Origin: Candidatus Poribacteria bacterium
GTDB lineage: Bacteria; Poribacteria; WGA-4E; WGA-3G
NCBI GenBank assembly: GCA_026702755.1
Contig: JAPPBX010000001.1
Span: 1-64,000 of the forward strand
DNA: 64,000 bases
Direction: 5' to 3'
A program made the position numbers and the translations under genes. Below are positions 55,016 to 62,379 of the stretch, piece after piece. Below the pieces are notes generated by a model that was given only the letters and a program-made list of their open reading frames with translations, did no database searches and was not told the origin of the DNA. The stretch's first letter is position 1. Every line of letters begins with the position of its first letter.

Positions 55016-55192
55016 AAATTTCACAGGGTTATTCAGTTTTCCAGAGAAAAAGCGTCAAGTCCCCCTGATAAGGGGGATTTAGGGGGTTAATATCAACGAA
55101 AAAACCGAAAACTAAAGAACCCTAAAATTTCACAGGATTATTCAGTTTTCCCGTAAAATATGCGAAAAGTCCCTGATAAGGGGATTTAGGGT
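55016..55192. repeat. tandem palindromic repeat between the PHP copies
   Basis: Two units of about 70 bp (55016-55087 and 55125-55192) share AAATTTCACAGG, TTATTCAGTTTTCC and a palindrome AGTCCCCCTGATAAGGGGG or its shorter form. Each ends with GATTTAGGG. The stems CCCCCTGATAAGGGGG and CCCTGATAAGGGG differ in length by two pairs, so the units have drifted while keeping the hairpin. Confidence 0.75.
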
Positions 55193-55234
55193 TCTTTTGG
55201 ACAAAAAACCAAAAAATAAATAGACCTACTTACC

Positions 55235-56110
55235 TTAGAAAAAAAATGGGTTCGACCAAGCTTTTTTACCGGTTTCGTCGGTTATTTCAACCCGAACATA
55301 CTTGACACTTTCCGGAATGCTATAGGTTGCCTCCGTCAAGAGTTCACCGTCGGGTGGCAGAATTCGCTGACCTCGACTGCATTGTGCTTTAAAAACAATT
55401 GATTGTGCTGGCGAGCATTTGACTGTCAACGCTTTATCATCTAACGCCATATCCATAATTTCGGGTCCCATTGTAGAATAGAACGCGCCCGTCCTGAATG
55501 CTTCCATGATACTTTCAATCGTCAACTCCTGTGCCTTGACCATAATCCATCCGTGGAAGCAATCGTGATCGGTGCCGTGTGAATCATCAGAAGCGATGCC
55601 GAGAACGGGTCCGCCTCTATCCAGCAAATCGTCCCACGCTTGTTCTGAAAATCCTTTGCCGATCTCCATACAGCCATCATTGTAGACTTCAATCGCGAAA
55701 TAACCCCGCAGCGGTAGATAATCCGTAATTGTGTGTCCAGACCAGTAGGGATGGCATAAAACGGCTTCGCCACCTTGCGCCTTAATCTCATCAAGCACAG
55801 CGTTCGGGGGCATCTTTGCGCAATTGATTGTCTCATGGATATTAATCGCGACAAAATGATACGTCGCACCACCATAGGGGTTTTCAGGATGCACCTCGCT
55901 TCCTGATATCGCCAGAAAGTCCGACGTGCTGTAAGCACTCACATCGTTTACCTTACGGTGATCTGTTAGGACTAAAAAATCGTAGCCTGCTTCACAGTAG
56001 GCTGCGAATCGATCCGACATGGAAAGTTGACCGTCGGATTCTGTGCTATGGCTATGTGTATTTCCTCGGTACCACTGTCCGGGTTGGCGGAAGGGATTTG
56101 CGTTGAACAT
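55235..56110 (-). CDS. PHP-domain metal-dependent phosphoesterase-like protein (copy 2)
   Basis: A 291-residue protein nearly identical to the PHP gene at 54015-54890, with the same metal motifs (NTHSHSTESDGQ, LVLTDHRKVND, LCHPYWSGH, GIASDDSHG). Differences are mostly conservative and spread through the chain. Same length, same start context (GAGGAGTTATCG before the ATG at 56110). The promoter-proximal copy of a tandem duplication. Both copies keep all the motifs, so both may be active. Confidence 0.9.
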   Translation of the reverse strand: MFNANPFRQPGQWYRGNTHSHSTESDGQLSMSDRFAAYCEAGYDFLVLTDHRKVNDVSAYSTSDFLAISGSEVHPENPYGGATYHFVAINIHETINCAKMPPNAVLDEIKAQGGEAVLCHPYWSGHTITDYLPLRGYFAIEVYNDGCMEIGKGFSEQAWDDLLDRGGPVLGIASDDSHGTDHDCFHGWIMVKAQELTIESIMEAFRTGAFYSTMGPEIMDMALDDKALTVKCSPAQSIVFKAQCSRGQRILPPDGELLTEATYSIPESVKYVRVEITDETGKKAWSNPFFF

Positions 56111-56310
56111 CGATAACTCCTCATTCTGTGATGATATGTTCACGTCTTTAGGCGGTGATGTATGAATCTATTGGATGGATCTCGCATGTCCACATTTATT
56201 TTAGCGTGTCTATAGTCCATTGTCAATAATTGTCCGATTGGTAATCAGCCTATGCAATTTTCGATTTTCAATTATCAGCAGGTACGGATTGGTGAGGGGC
56301 AACCATAATT

Positions 56311-56351
56311 GTCTGAATCAGGATTTACAAGATTAGAGGATTTTCAGGATA
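56311..56351. repeat. degenerate A/G-GGATTT repeat
   Basis: The words AGGATTTACAAGATTAGAGG and then ATTTTCAGGATA repeat the pattern AGGATT-TACAGGATT, a short low-complexity element. It lies in the 56111-56556 gap, which otherwise has a GTAGGAGCGA repeat and AT-rich sequence. Confidence 0.5.
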
Positions 56352-56420
56352 GGGACGCTTCTTGATTGCCGGAAGCATTCAGTTTTCAGTTAGATTGATT
56401 TGTATTCCCGGTCCTCTTCT

Positions 56421-56445
56421 GTAGGAGCGATCTCTGGATCGCGAC
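56421..56445. repeat. GTAGGAGCGATCTC palindromic repeat
   Basis: GTAGGAGCGATCTCTGGATC then GCGAC: GCGATC and GATCGC are inverted within the unit. Reverse-oriented copies lie at 57741-57765 and 57772-57795. Confidence 0.65.
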
Positions 56446-56556
56446 GCTTTTGTGGATTAGTAATTACCTCAGTTCCTCTTTTCTTTCCTCAGTCATTTCT
56501 TTTTCTTTCAATGTAGAAAGAATTATTGTTAAAAGACAAAAATATGCGAAAATTAC

Positions 56557-56585
56557 TTGACATTATGCGTATAATGTAGTATTAT
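56557..56585 (+). promoter_or_regulatory. promoter of the predicted small RNA
   Basis: TTGACA (56557-56562) and TATTAT (56580-56585) are separated by 17 nt. No coding sequence follows on the plus strand before the hairpin terminator at 56669. Confidence 0.65.
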
Positions 56586-56591
56586 ATAATT

Positions 56592-56669
56592 GCCAGTGGA
56601 CAAAATTCGGGTTCACCCGTGTGATTGGAAGGCCACGGCCCAGCACAATCCTATATCCCTGGCTTTTTT
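56592..56669 (+). ncRNA. predicted small RNA with three-way-junction fold and intrinsic terminator
   Basis: About 78 nt between a good promoter and a T-run. GCCAG (56592-56596) pairs with CTGGC (56659-56663), which is directly followed by six T. Inside, CGGG-TTCA-CCCG (56608-56619) forms a tetraloop hairpin, and GATTG (56623-56627) pairs with CAATC (56646-56650) around a purine/pyrimidine-rich loop (GGAAGGCCACGGCCCAGCA). No open frame is present. It overlaps the end of the DUF3800 gene on the other strand by 2 nt. It does not match SRP RNA or any riboswitch that I can recall. Confidence 0.5.
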
Positions 56670-57522
56670 ATTTTCTTTCCCTTAAGGTTTCTGCTGTGAG
56701 CGGCTTATTTTGTGTGTAATAGACACCATAATGTGTCTCGCGTGTGTCGTCCATATCGTGTACAAGTCCAAAAGCCTGCCATAGATATACCAAATATCGG
56801 TCTTCACCTCGCTCATAAAGCCTCTGTAACGCCCAGATGAAATAATCAACAGCCTGCAAACCGGCATGTTCTTTTGGAGTCGCTGCAGATACCTTCAAGG
56901 ATACATTGGTTAGTATACTACTGGGTAAATTGATCTGATTTTGTAGCAAATCCGGTGCAAATTCAATTGCTCGACGCAAAGAATGCGTGCGCCCAGATTT
57001 GCCGCGTTTTGAGAAGATAATATCGTATCTACTACGCTGGCGTAACCTTTCCTTGAACAACCGACCTGTTAGATAATCATAAAGTTCATTCGGATGATAG
57101 CGATAAGCAAGTTCCCGTTTGTTGCGTTGGCGCACATATTCAAGGACACTCAATTTATCAGCAACAACAGCGAAAAAACGTAATCCTTCGGTGTCACGTA
57201 AAATCTGAAAAACATCCCTGCGGACTTCTGGTAAATCATCTTTAGCGTGGAATGCGAGTGCTGTTTTACGCTCGTCTGGTTGCATAGATGGTACACGCTT
57301 GAAATAAGAATCGCTCATAAGTTGTGCCCGCAGCTCATCAAAACGAACCTTTAATGCCACTGGATCCGGTACATCCAACAAACCAAGTATGAAAAATCGG
57401 GAACATCCTTCTGTCCCAACCAATACCTTCCCAGTTCTGGAAAAGAGAGTGCTGTCACCGCCTTCATCTACAAAGTAATGGCGGATCGAAGGATGTATTT
57501 CTGGGATTTGTTTACTTTCCAT
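56668..57522 (-). CDS. DUF3800-domain protein
   Basis: A 284-residue protein of the DUF3800 family, which has an RNase-H-like fold. YFVDEGGDSTLF is the N-terminal block with acidic residues, FHAKDD follows, and LQAVDYFIWALQRLYER is the C-terminal block with the conserved aspartate. The acidic residues may bind metal for nuclease activity, but the function is not established. DUF3800 genes are often near mobile elements and defence loci; no such genes are seen here. Confidence 0.85.
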   Translation of the reverse strand: MESKQIPEIHPSIRHYFVDEGGDSTLFSRTGKVLVGTEGCSRFFILGLLDVPDPVALKVRFDELRAQLMSDSYFKRVPSMQPDERKTALAFHAKDDLPEVRRDVFQILRDTEGLRFFAVVADKLSVLEYVRQRNKRELAYRYHPNELYDYLTGRLFKERLRQRSRYDIIFSKRGKSGRTHSLRRAIEFAPDLLQNQINLPSSILTNVSLKVSAATPKEHAGLQAVDYFIWALQRLYERGEDRYLVYLWQAFGLVHDMDDTRETHYGVYYTQNKPLTAETLRERK

Positions 57523-57740
57523 AAAATGTCTTATTCAACGCCCATCTTCCTCACTGACGGCAAAATCTGTGTCCCTTATTTCAGAACAGAGTATGTCGTA
57601 GAAATTGGCAAAGAAGTTCGGATTGGTTTTGCGGAGTGTGGTGGCTTAGAAATGGAGTTTCCAAGTTAAAACAATTTATTTTAAATTTACCATGCATCAG
57701 GCGAGAAATCAAGGAGATATCCCGTTTTGCTGGGGAAGAG

Positions 57741-57795
57741 TCCGCGATCGGGAGAGTGCTTCTACAAAAAATCGCGATCGGGAGGTCGCTCCTAC
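57741..57795. repeat. two GTAGGAGCGA-type repeats in reverse orientation
   Basis: CGCGATCGGGAGAGTGCTTC and CGCGATCGGGAGGTCGCTCC occur one after another (57741-57765, 57772-57795), each ending in CTAC. They are reverse complements of the unit at 56421. The 57523-57947 gap has these repeats and the promoter listed. A short frame (57526-57669) on the plus strand cannot be supported. Confidence 0.65.
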
Positions 57796-57833
57796 AAGCG
57801 GATTGGATGCCTATAGCACTGAAAAATAAAAGA

Positions 57834-57862
57834 TTGACAATATCACGTCTCTGTGATATAAT
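57834..57862 (+). promoter_or_regulatory. promoter of the rhodanese-MoeB gene
   Basis: TTGACA (57834-57839) and TATAAT (57857-57862), both perfect, are separated by 17 nt, about 85 nt before the ATG. Confidence 0.75.
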
Positions 57863-57947
57863 TTTGCAAACGCAAGAGACTAAAATTCATAAAATAAGAA
57901 TATGAAAGCGCAGACCTTCATATTCCATCTCTGCAGGAGAAAATCTT

Positions 57948-59135
57948 ATGAAATCCTACAGGCAAATCGTTGAGGAAGCCAAAACAGAAATCCCAGAGGT
58001 AACCATCGACGACGTAAAAGCCGAACAGGAAAAAGACAGCGATTTCGTGTTACTGGATGTGCGTGATGAAGACGAATATCGCGCCGGTTATATCCCTAAT
58101 GCGGTTCATGTCACACGTGGCATGCTGGAATTTTCGGTTGAAAACTATATTCCCGATCGCGACCAAAAGGTTGTCATTTACTGTGCGGCGGGACTCCGTT
58201 CTCTCCTCGCTGCCAAGTCGCTTCGTGAGATGGGTTACACGGACACCGTCTCCCTTGCTGGCGGATATCGCGATTGGTCAGCAGCGGGTTACCCCACTGC
58301 TCAAGATAAACCGATGTCGCACGAGCAGCTCGATCGTTACAGCCGACACTTTATGCTCACCGAAGTCGGAGAACAGGGACAAGCGAAACTATTGGATGCC
58401 AAGGTGCTACTCGTCGGAGCAGGTGGTTTAGGTTCACCTGCAGGGGTATATCTCGGTGCCGCTGGTGTCGGACACATGGGCATTATCGATTCCGATGTCG
58501 TAGAGTTAAGCAATCTACAGCGTCAGATACTTCACCGGACAGAAGCGGTCGGCACACCGAAGGTACAATCCGCGACGACAACAATTAAGTCGTTGAACCC
58601 GGATATCGACATCACGCCGTATAACCTTCGGTTAACTGCTGATAACGTTGAAGAAATCTTTTCGGAATACGATCTGATTGTCGATGGATGCGATAATTTC
58701 GCCACCCGTTTTCTCGTCAACGATGCCGCTGTGTTGATGAATAAACCGATTGTTCACGGCAGTATTTTCCAATTTGAGGGACAGGTATCACTCTTTAAAC
58801 CGCACGAGGGACCTTGCTACCGATGCATGTATCCAACACCGCCGCCACCGGGTATGGTGCCCAGCTGAAGTGAAGCCGGTGTCCTGGGCGTGCTCCCAGG
58901 CGTGATTGGTGTCATGATGGCAACCGAAGCAATTAAATACATTATCGGTATCGGCGAACCCCTTATCGGTAGGCTCATCCTCTATGACGCACTCAGCATG
59001 ACCTATCGCGAGATGAAAATTAACCGAGATGAGAATTGCCCACTTTGTGGCGACAACCCAACCGTTACCAAACTGATTGATGATTACGAAGCAGCGGCGG
59101 AAAATCCAGAAACTTTTGCCCCCGCCGCTGATTAA
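57948..59135 (+). CDS. rhodanese-MoeB/ThiF-like selenoprotein candidate (in-frame TGA = Sec307)
   Basis: A 395-residue protein if the TGA at 58866-58868 is read as selenocysteine. The N-terminal rhodanese domain has VLLDVRDEDEYRAGYIPN and VIYCAAGLRS (C79). Then the E1-like MoeB/ThiF domain has LLVGAGGLGSPAGVYLGAAG (ATP site), SDVVELSNLQRQILH and VDGCDNF. Two zinc C-x2-C pairs (C290, C293; C364, C367) are intact. After PPPPGMVPS the codon is TGA, followed in frame by SEAGVLGVLPGVIG, where relatives have P-S-C-A-E-A-G-V-L. Sequence on both sides is fully conserved, so neither decay nor frameshift fits. MoeB/ThiF adenylates the C-terminus of MoaD/ThiS-type carriers for sulfur transfer. MOCS3 carries its rhodanese domain at the other end. 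Confidence 0.85.
58866..58900 (+). promoter_or_regulatory. SECIS-like hairpin for selenocysteine insertion
   Basis: TGA at 58866-58868, then CCTGGG (58883-58888) pairs perfectly with CCCAGG (58895-58900) around the loop CGTGCT. The loop begins 20 nt after the TGA and has G as its second base. This fits the bacterial SECIS rule of an apical loop 16-37 nt downstream with an early G. The hairpin also encodes the conserved V-L-G-V-L-P-G stretch. Confidence 0.8.
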
Positions 59136-59184
59136 CCCTTAGCAATCGATCTTGTGATCGAGAGGACTCCGAAGAGGCACGTAT

Positions 59185-59427
59185 ATGCTACCTTGCCCTG
59201 ATTGTAATAATCCGTTGACGCAGTTTCCGATTGAACAAAACGACACAGATCTCGTCAGTTGCGACGGCTGCTACGGGGTCTGGCTTGTTTATCCGGGTGA
59301 TGATCTTGAGCGTGTAGATAACGTCACTTTTGATGACCTTGTTGAAGCATACGGCACCGAGTATCCGATTGATGTTGACCCAAGCACGGTCGAACTCCCC
59401 GAAGAAGTCGAAGACGCGCTGATGTAA
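59185..59427 (+). CDS. small zinc-ribbon protein
   Basis: An 80-residue protein with two C-x2-C pairs (C4, C7, C26, C29) in MLPCPDCNNPLTQ and LVSCDGCYGVWLV, the TFIIB-type zinc ribbon seen in many small bacterial proteins. The C-terminus is acidic (VDPSTVELPEEVED). It starts 49 nt after the selenoprotein candidate and is probably co-transcribed with it. A role in sulfur or metal handling is only a guess. Confidence 0.7.
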   Translation: MLPCPDCNNPLTQFPIEQNDTDLVSCDGCYGVWLVYPGDDLERVDNVTFDDLVEAYGTEYPIDVDPSTVELPEEVEDALM

Positions 59428-59610
59428 CTGAGAGAATGCACGCTGCGTTCTACAACAGTAGAAGTAATCTTCAAATCGTTTAATGAATGCGCAGTTTGTC
59501 TCTGTTTGAGATTTTGCGCTCTTTCACGCAAAATGTAGAAAAATGTAGCACTTTTTTCTGCAATCTGCTATAATGGTTTTTAATCTACTTTTTAAGGAGG
59601 TTTGTTGTTA

Positions 59611-60315
59611 ATGCGAACTACCATTCTACTGACAATGTTGATCCTTATTGTTTCGCCCGCATTCGCACAAAAATATATAAGTTGGGAAGCGGAAGACTTT
59701 AACGATTCAAACGGCACGAAATTTGAAGTCTTTGATGTTCCGTCCGATCAGCCGGGCAACGCAGGTGAAGGCGTAGACGATTACACCGTCGCCGAAGCGT
59801 CCGGCGGTGCTTTCATCGGCTCAGCGAACGGTACTGGAAACGATGGCGGTGATTGGGTAAAATATGAATTCTCAGTCGACGCAGGTGATTGGCACTTCTG
59901 GGGACGTGTTATCGCTCCGTCAGTTGCTGATAACTCTGCTTACTGGGCACTCGATGCCGCCGATGGTGATGTTGCTTCGACCAATAACGCCACCATGAAT
60001 ATCTGGGATTTCTTTGAAGCAGGGGAACTCCGGGAAAACTATACGACTGACTGGGTCTGGTTCCGATTGAATTCGCGCGACGGTCCATTTGAAGGATTCG
60101 AGCTTGTTCAACACAACGAGGATCCGGTTCCCGTGGAACTGGATGCCGGTGATCATACACTGCACATCGCCCATCGCGAAGATGGCACATATATCGACCA
60201 AATTTTCGCGACAACAGATGTCGAATTCGATCCGAATGAAACCGATCCACAGACTGCCGTTGAACCGCAAAACAAACTTACGACAACTTGGGGTGCGCTC
60301 AAAGGCGGATTCTAA
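59611..60315 (+). CDS. secreted protein with C-terminal W-G-x-L-K tail, CBM-like
   Basis: A 234-residue exported protein with signal peptide (TTILLTMLILIVSPAFA). The mature part resembles carbohydrate-binding modules: YISWEAEDFNDSNGTKF and GDWVKYEFSVDAGDWHFWGR, then VWFRLNSRDGPFEGFEL and HTLHIAHREDGTYIDQIF. The last residues are A-V-E-P-Q-x-KLTTTWGALK, the shared tail. AAGGAGG lies 10 nt before the ATG at 59611; a TATAAT-like box is at about 59571. The intrinsic terminator follows directly. Confidence 0.82.
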   Translation: MRTTILLTMLILIVSPAFAQKYISWEAEDFNDSNGTKFEVFDVPSDQPGNAGEGVDDYTVAEASGGAFIGSANGTGNDGGDWVKYEFSVDAGDWHFWGRVIAPSVADNSAYWALDAADGDVASTNNATMNIWDFFEAGELRENYTTDWVWFRLNSRDGPFEGFELVQHNEDPVPVELDAGDHTLHIAHREDGTYIDQIFATTDVEFDPNETDPQTAVEPQNKLTTTWGALKGGF

Positions 60316-60330
60316 GTAGAACAAACATTT

Positions 60331-60366
60331 AAAAGCACCCACGCGTTGGGTGCTTTTATTTTTTTT
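60331..60366 (+). terminator. intrinsic terminator after the tailed CBM-like gene
   Basis: AAAAGCACCCA (60331-60341) and TGGGTGCTTTT (60347-60357) form an 11-bp stem around CGCGT, followed by a long T run. Confidence 0.9.
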
Positions 60367-60405
60367 AAACTAACTGCTACCAACAGCGCGGGATATACGG
60401 AAACA

Positions 60406-62103
60406 TTGAAAAACGACTGTTATTTCTCGCTGAGTGCCAAGACAGAAATCCTCCTATTCGCCTGCCTGATACTTATCAGCTGCACTGCGATACCGTCCGC
60501 GGCTGAAACAACACTCCACTTTACGGATCAGACGCAGCAAGCCGGTATCCACTTCAAACACACCAACGGCGCATCCGAACAGAAATACCTCCCAGAAACG
60601 ATGGGATCCGGTGGACTCTTTTTCGACTACGACAACGATGGGCATCTCGACATCTATCTCGTCAACAGCGGTACTCTCAGTCGCACGCCACAGCCCCACA
60701 GACCTCCTGACCATACGAATGTTCTCTATCGCAATCAGGGGGATGGAACATTTGTCGATGTCCCAGTAGGTGCAGGACTTCAACAAAACAAGGGTTACGG
60801 GATGGGATGTCTCGCTGCAGATTACGACAACGACGGCGACGCTGACCTCTACCTCACCAATTTCGGTAAAAACCAGTTATACCGGAACAACGGTGACGGC
60901 ACCTTTACCGACGTTACATCGCACGCGGGTGTCGGGGACGGCAACTGGAGTGTCAGTGCCTCCTTCGGCGATTTCAACCTTGACGGATACCTCGATCTTT
61001 ACGTAGCGAACTATCTGGACTATCAACTTGAAGCAGCTCATGCCTGCTTTCTGGAAGGGGTTCACATCTACTGTGGTCCGCACGAATATCCGGGTGCACG
61101 TGATACGCTTTATCGAAACAACGGCGATGGCACTTTCACGGACGTTACAACTCGTGTGGGGGTTAACAACACCGGTAAAGGGTTAGGCGTACTCTTCACA
61201 GATTACAATGATGACGGTTATCCAGACATCTTCGTCGCTAATGATGCCGTTCCTGATTTTCTTTATCGCAACAACAGAGATGGCACCTTCACAGACATGG
61301 CTGGCACGGTAGGTGTCGCCTATAATTCAGAAGGGCGGGCAACCGCCAGCATGGGTATCGCCTCTGGTGACTACAATAACGACGCGATTGGAGACTTTTT
61401 TATTACCAATTTTTCCTTAGAAATTAACAGCCTCTTTCACAACGACGGTGATGGTTTCTACACGATGACAACATTTGAAGCGGGACTTGCCGATTCAAGT
61501 TTTTCACAACTCGGTTTCGGAACCCAGTTTCTCGACGCGGACAACAACGGTGCGCTTGATCTTTTCGTCGCAAACGGGCATGTATGGGACAACGTATCAG
61601 ATATTACGCCATCGCTCTCCTACAAACAGAAGTGTCAGATTTTTAAGAACACAGGAGACGGGCAGTTCAAAGATGTATCCGAGACAGCAGGTCCATTCTT
61701 CAAGCGTCCTATTGTCGGGCGCGGTGTAGCCATCGGCGACTATAACAACGACGGTGCAATGGATATTCTCGTTACACGTTGCGGTGAAGTCCCCGTGTTA
61801 CTGCGAAATGATTCCCGAACACACAACTGGGTAAAAATCCGACTCGTCGGGACTGAAAGCAATCGTGATGGTATCGGGGCGAAAGTCTGGGTCCAGACAA
61901 ACGAAACAATGCAGTTCAGAGAAGCGATTTGTGGTGGAAGTTACGCCTCTGGTAGCGAACTCATGCTCCATTTTGGTATCGGCACACACGAAACAATCCA
62001 ATCCATCAAAGTAAAATGGCAAAACAGGCACACCCAAACACTGGATTTCTCAGACAGTCCGGTAAATCAAACTATACACATCACTGAAAACCCACCGAAT
62101 TAG
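60406..62103 (+). CDS. lipoprotein-type FG-GAP/VCBS propeller with ASPIC/UnbV domain
   Basis: A protein of about 565 residues, paralogous to the gene at 8585-10234. The N-terminal hydrophobic run ends LLFACLILISC, a likely lipobox, so it may be lipidated. Then HFTDQTQQAGIHFKHTNGAS opens the propeller, with loops DYDNDGHLDIYL, DYDNDGDADLYL, DFNLDGYLDLYV, DYNDDGYPDIFV, DADNNGALDLFV and DYNNDGAMDILV. The C-terminus is ASPIC/UnbV (NWVKIRLVGTESNRDGIGA, GGSYASGSELMLHFG). The start is uncertain: TTG at 60406 is preferred, since the frame above overlaps the terminator hairpin. Confidence 0.9.
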   Translation: MKNDCYFSLSAKTEILLFACLILISCTAIPSAAETTLHFTDQTQQAGIHFKHTNGASEQKYLPETMGSGGLFFDYDNDGHLDIYLVNSGTLSRTPQPHRPPDHTNVLYRNQGDGTFVDVPVGAGLQQNKGYGMGCLAADYDNDGDADLYLTNFGKNQLYRNNGDGTFTDVTSHAGVGDGNWSVSASFGDFNLDGYLDLYVANYLDYQLEAAHACFLEGVHIYCGPHEYPGARDTLYRNNGDGTFTDVTTRVGVNNTGKGLGVLFTDYNDDGYPDIFVANDAVPDFLYRNNRDGTFTDMAGTVGVAYNSEGRATASMGIASGDYNNDAIGDFFITNFSLEINSLFHNDGDGFYTMTTFEAGLADSSFSQLGFGTQFLDADNNGALDLFVANGHVWDNVSDITPSLSYKQKCQIFKNTGDGQFKDVSETAGPFFKRPIVGRGVAIGDYNNDGAMDILVTRCGEVPVLLRNDSRTHNWVKIRLVGTESNRDGIGAKVWVQTNETMQFREAICGGSYASGSELMLHFGIGTHETIQSIKVKWQNRHTQTLDFSDSPVNQTIHITENPPN

Positions 62104-62266
62104 ATTTAATTCCTACTTAACAGGCAATAAACTTCGTCTTACAAGTGATGTGTTGTAGTAATGCGATTCATCGCACGTTCTAAAGGTATCTATAACGGGC
62201 AATAAATTGCCCTACTACGAGCGGGCGGACTTGAAGCGTGAAAAACTAAATAATCCTACATTTCGG

Positions 62267-62296
62267 TTGACATTATTTGACACCCGCGCGTATAAT
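62267..62296 (+). promoter_or_regulatory. promoter of the cysC leader
   Basis: TTGACA (62267-62272) and TATAAT (62291-62296) are 18 nt apart. Transcription would begin near 62303. Confidence 0.7.
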
Positions 62297-62321
62297 AGTA
62301 ATACAATTAGATTTGATGATA

Positions 62322-62349
62322 GAGGCAGACTTGGAAGCCTCAATTTTTT
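62322..62349 (+). terminator. terminator-like hairpin inside the cysC leader
   Basis: GAGGC (62322-62326) and GCCTC (62337-62341) pair around a 10-nt loop and are followed by AATTTTTT. It sits between the promoter and the start codon, so it could act as an attenuator of cysC. Confidence 0.6.
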
Positions 62350-62379
62350 GACTTTATTTAATATGTGAGGAATAATCGA

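Noticed and set aside
55016-55192. CRISPR array from the two regular repeats
   Set aside because: Only two units, each containing a long palindrome and no unique spacers; no cas genes nearby.
56592-56669. SRP RNA, because of the TTGGAAGG word
   Set aside because: The conserved GGAAGCAG asymmetric-loop sequence and the tetraloop are missing, and the RNA is short.
57526-57669. Short plus-strand frame starting MSYSTPIFL
   Set aside because: No ribosome site, no recognisable motif, and the first part overlaps the start region of the DUF3800 gene. It could be a remnant, but I cannot support it.
57948-58868. Reading the rhodanese-MoeB frame as a truncated gene plus a separate small gene starting at 58890
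   Set aside because: The sequence is in the same frame on both sides of one TGA, the missing residue is the conserved cysteine, and a SECIS-like hairpin follows. Decay would not choose that codon.
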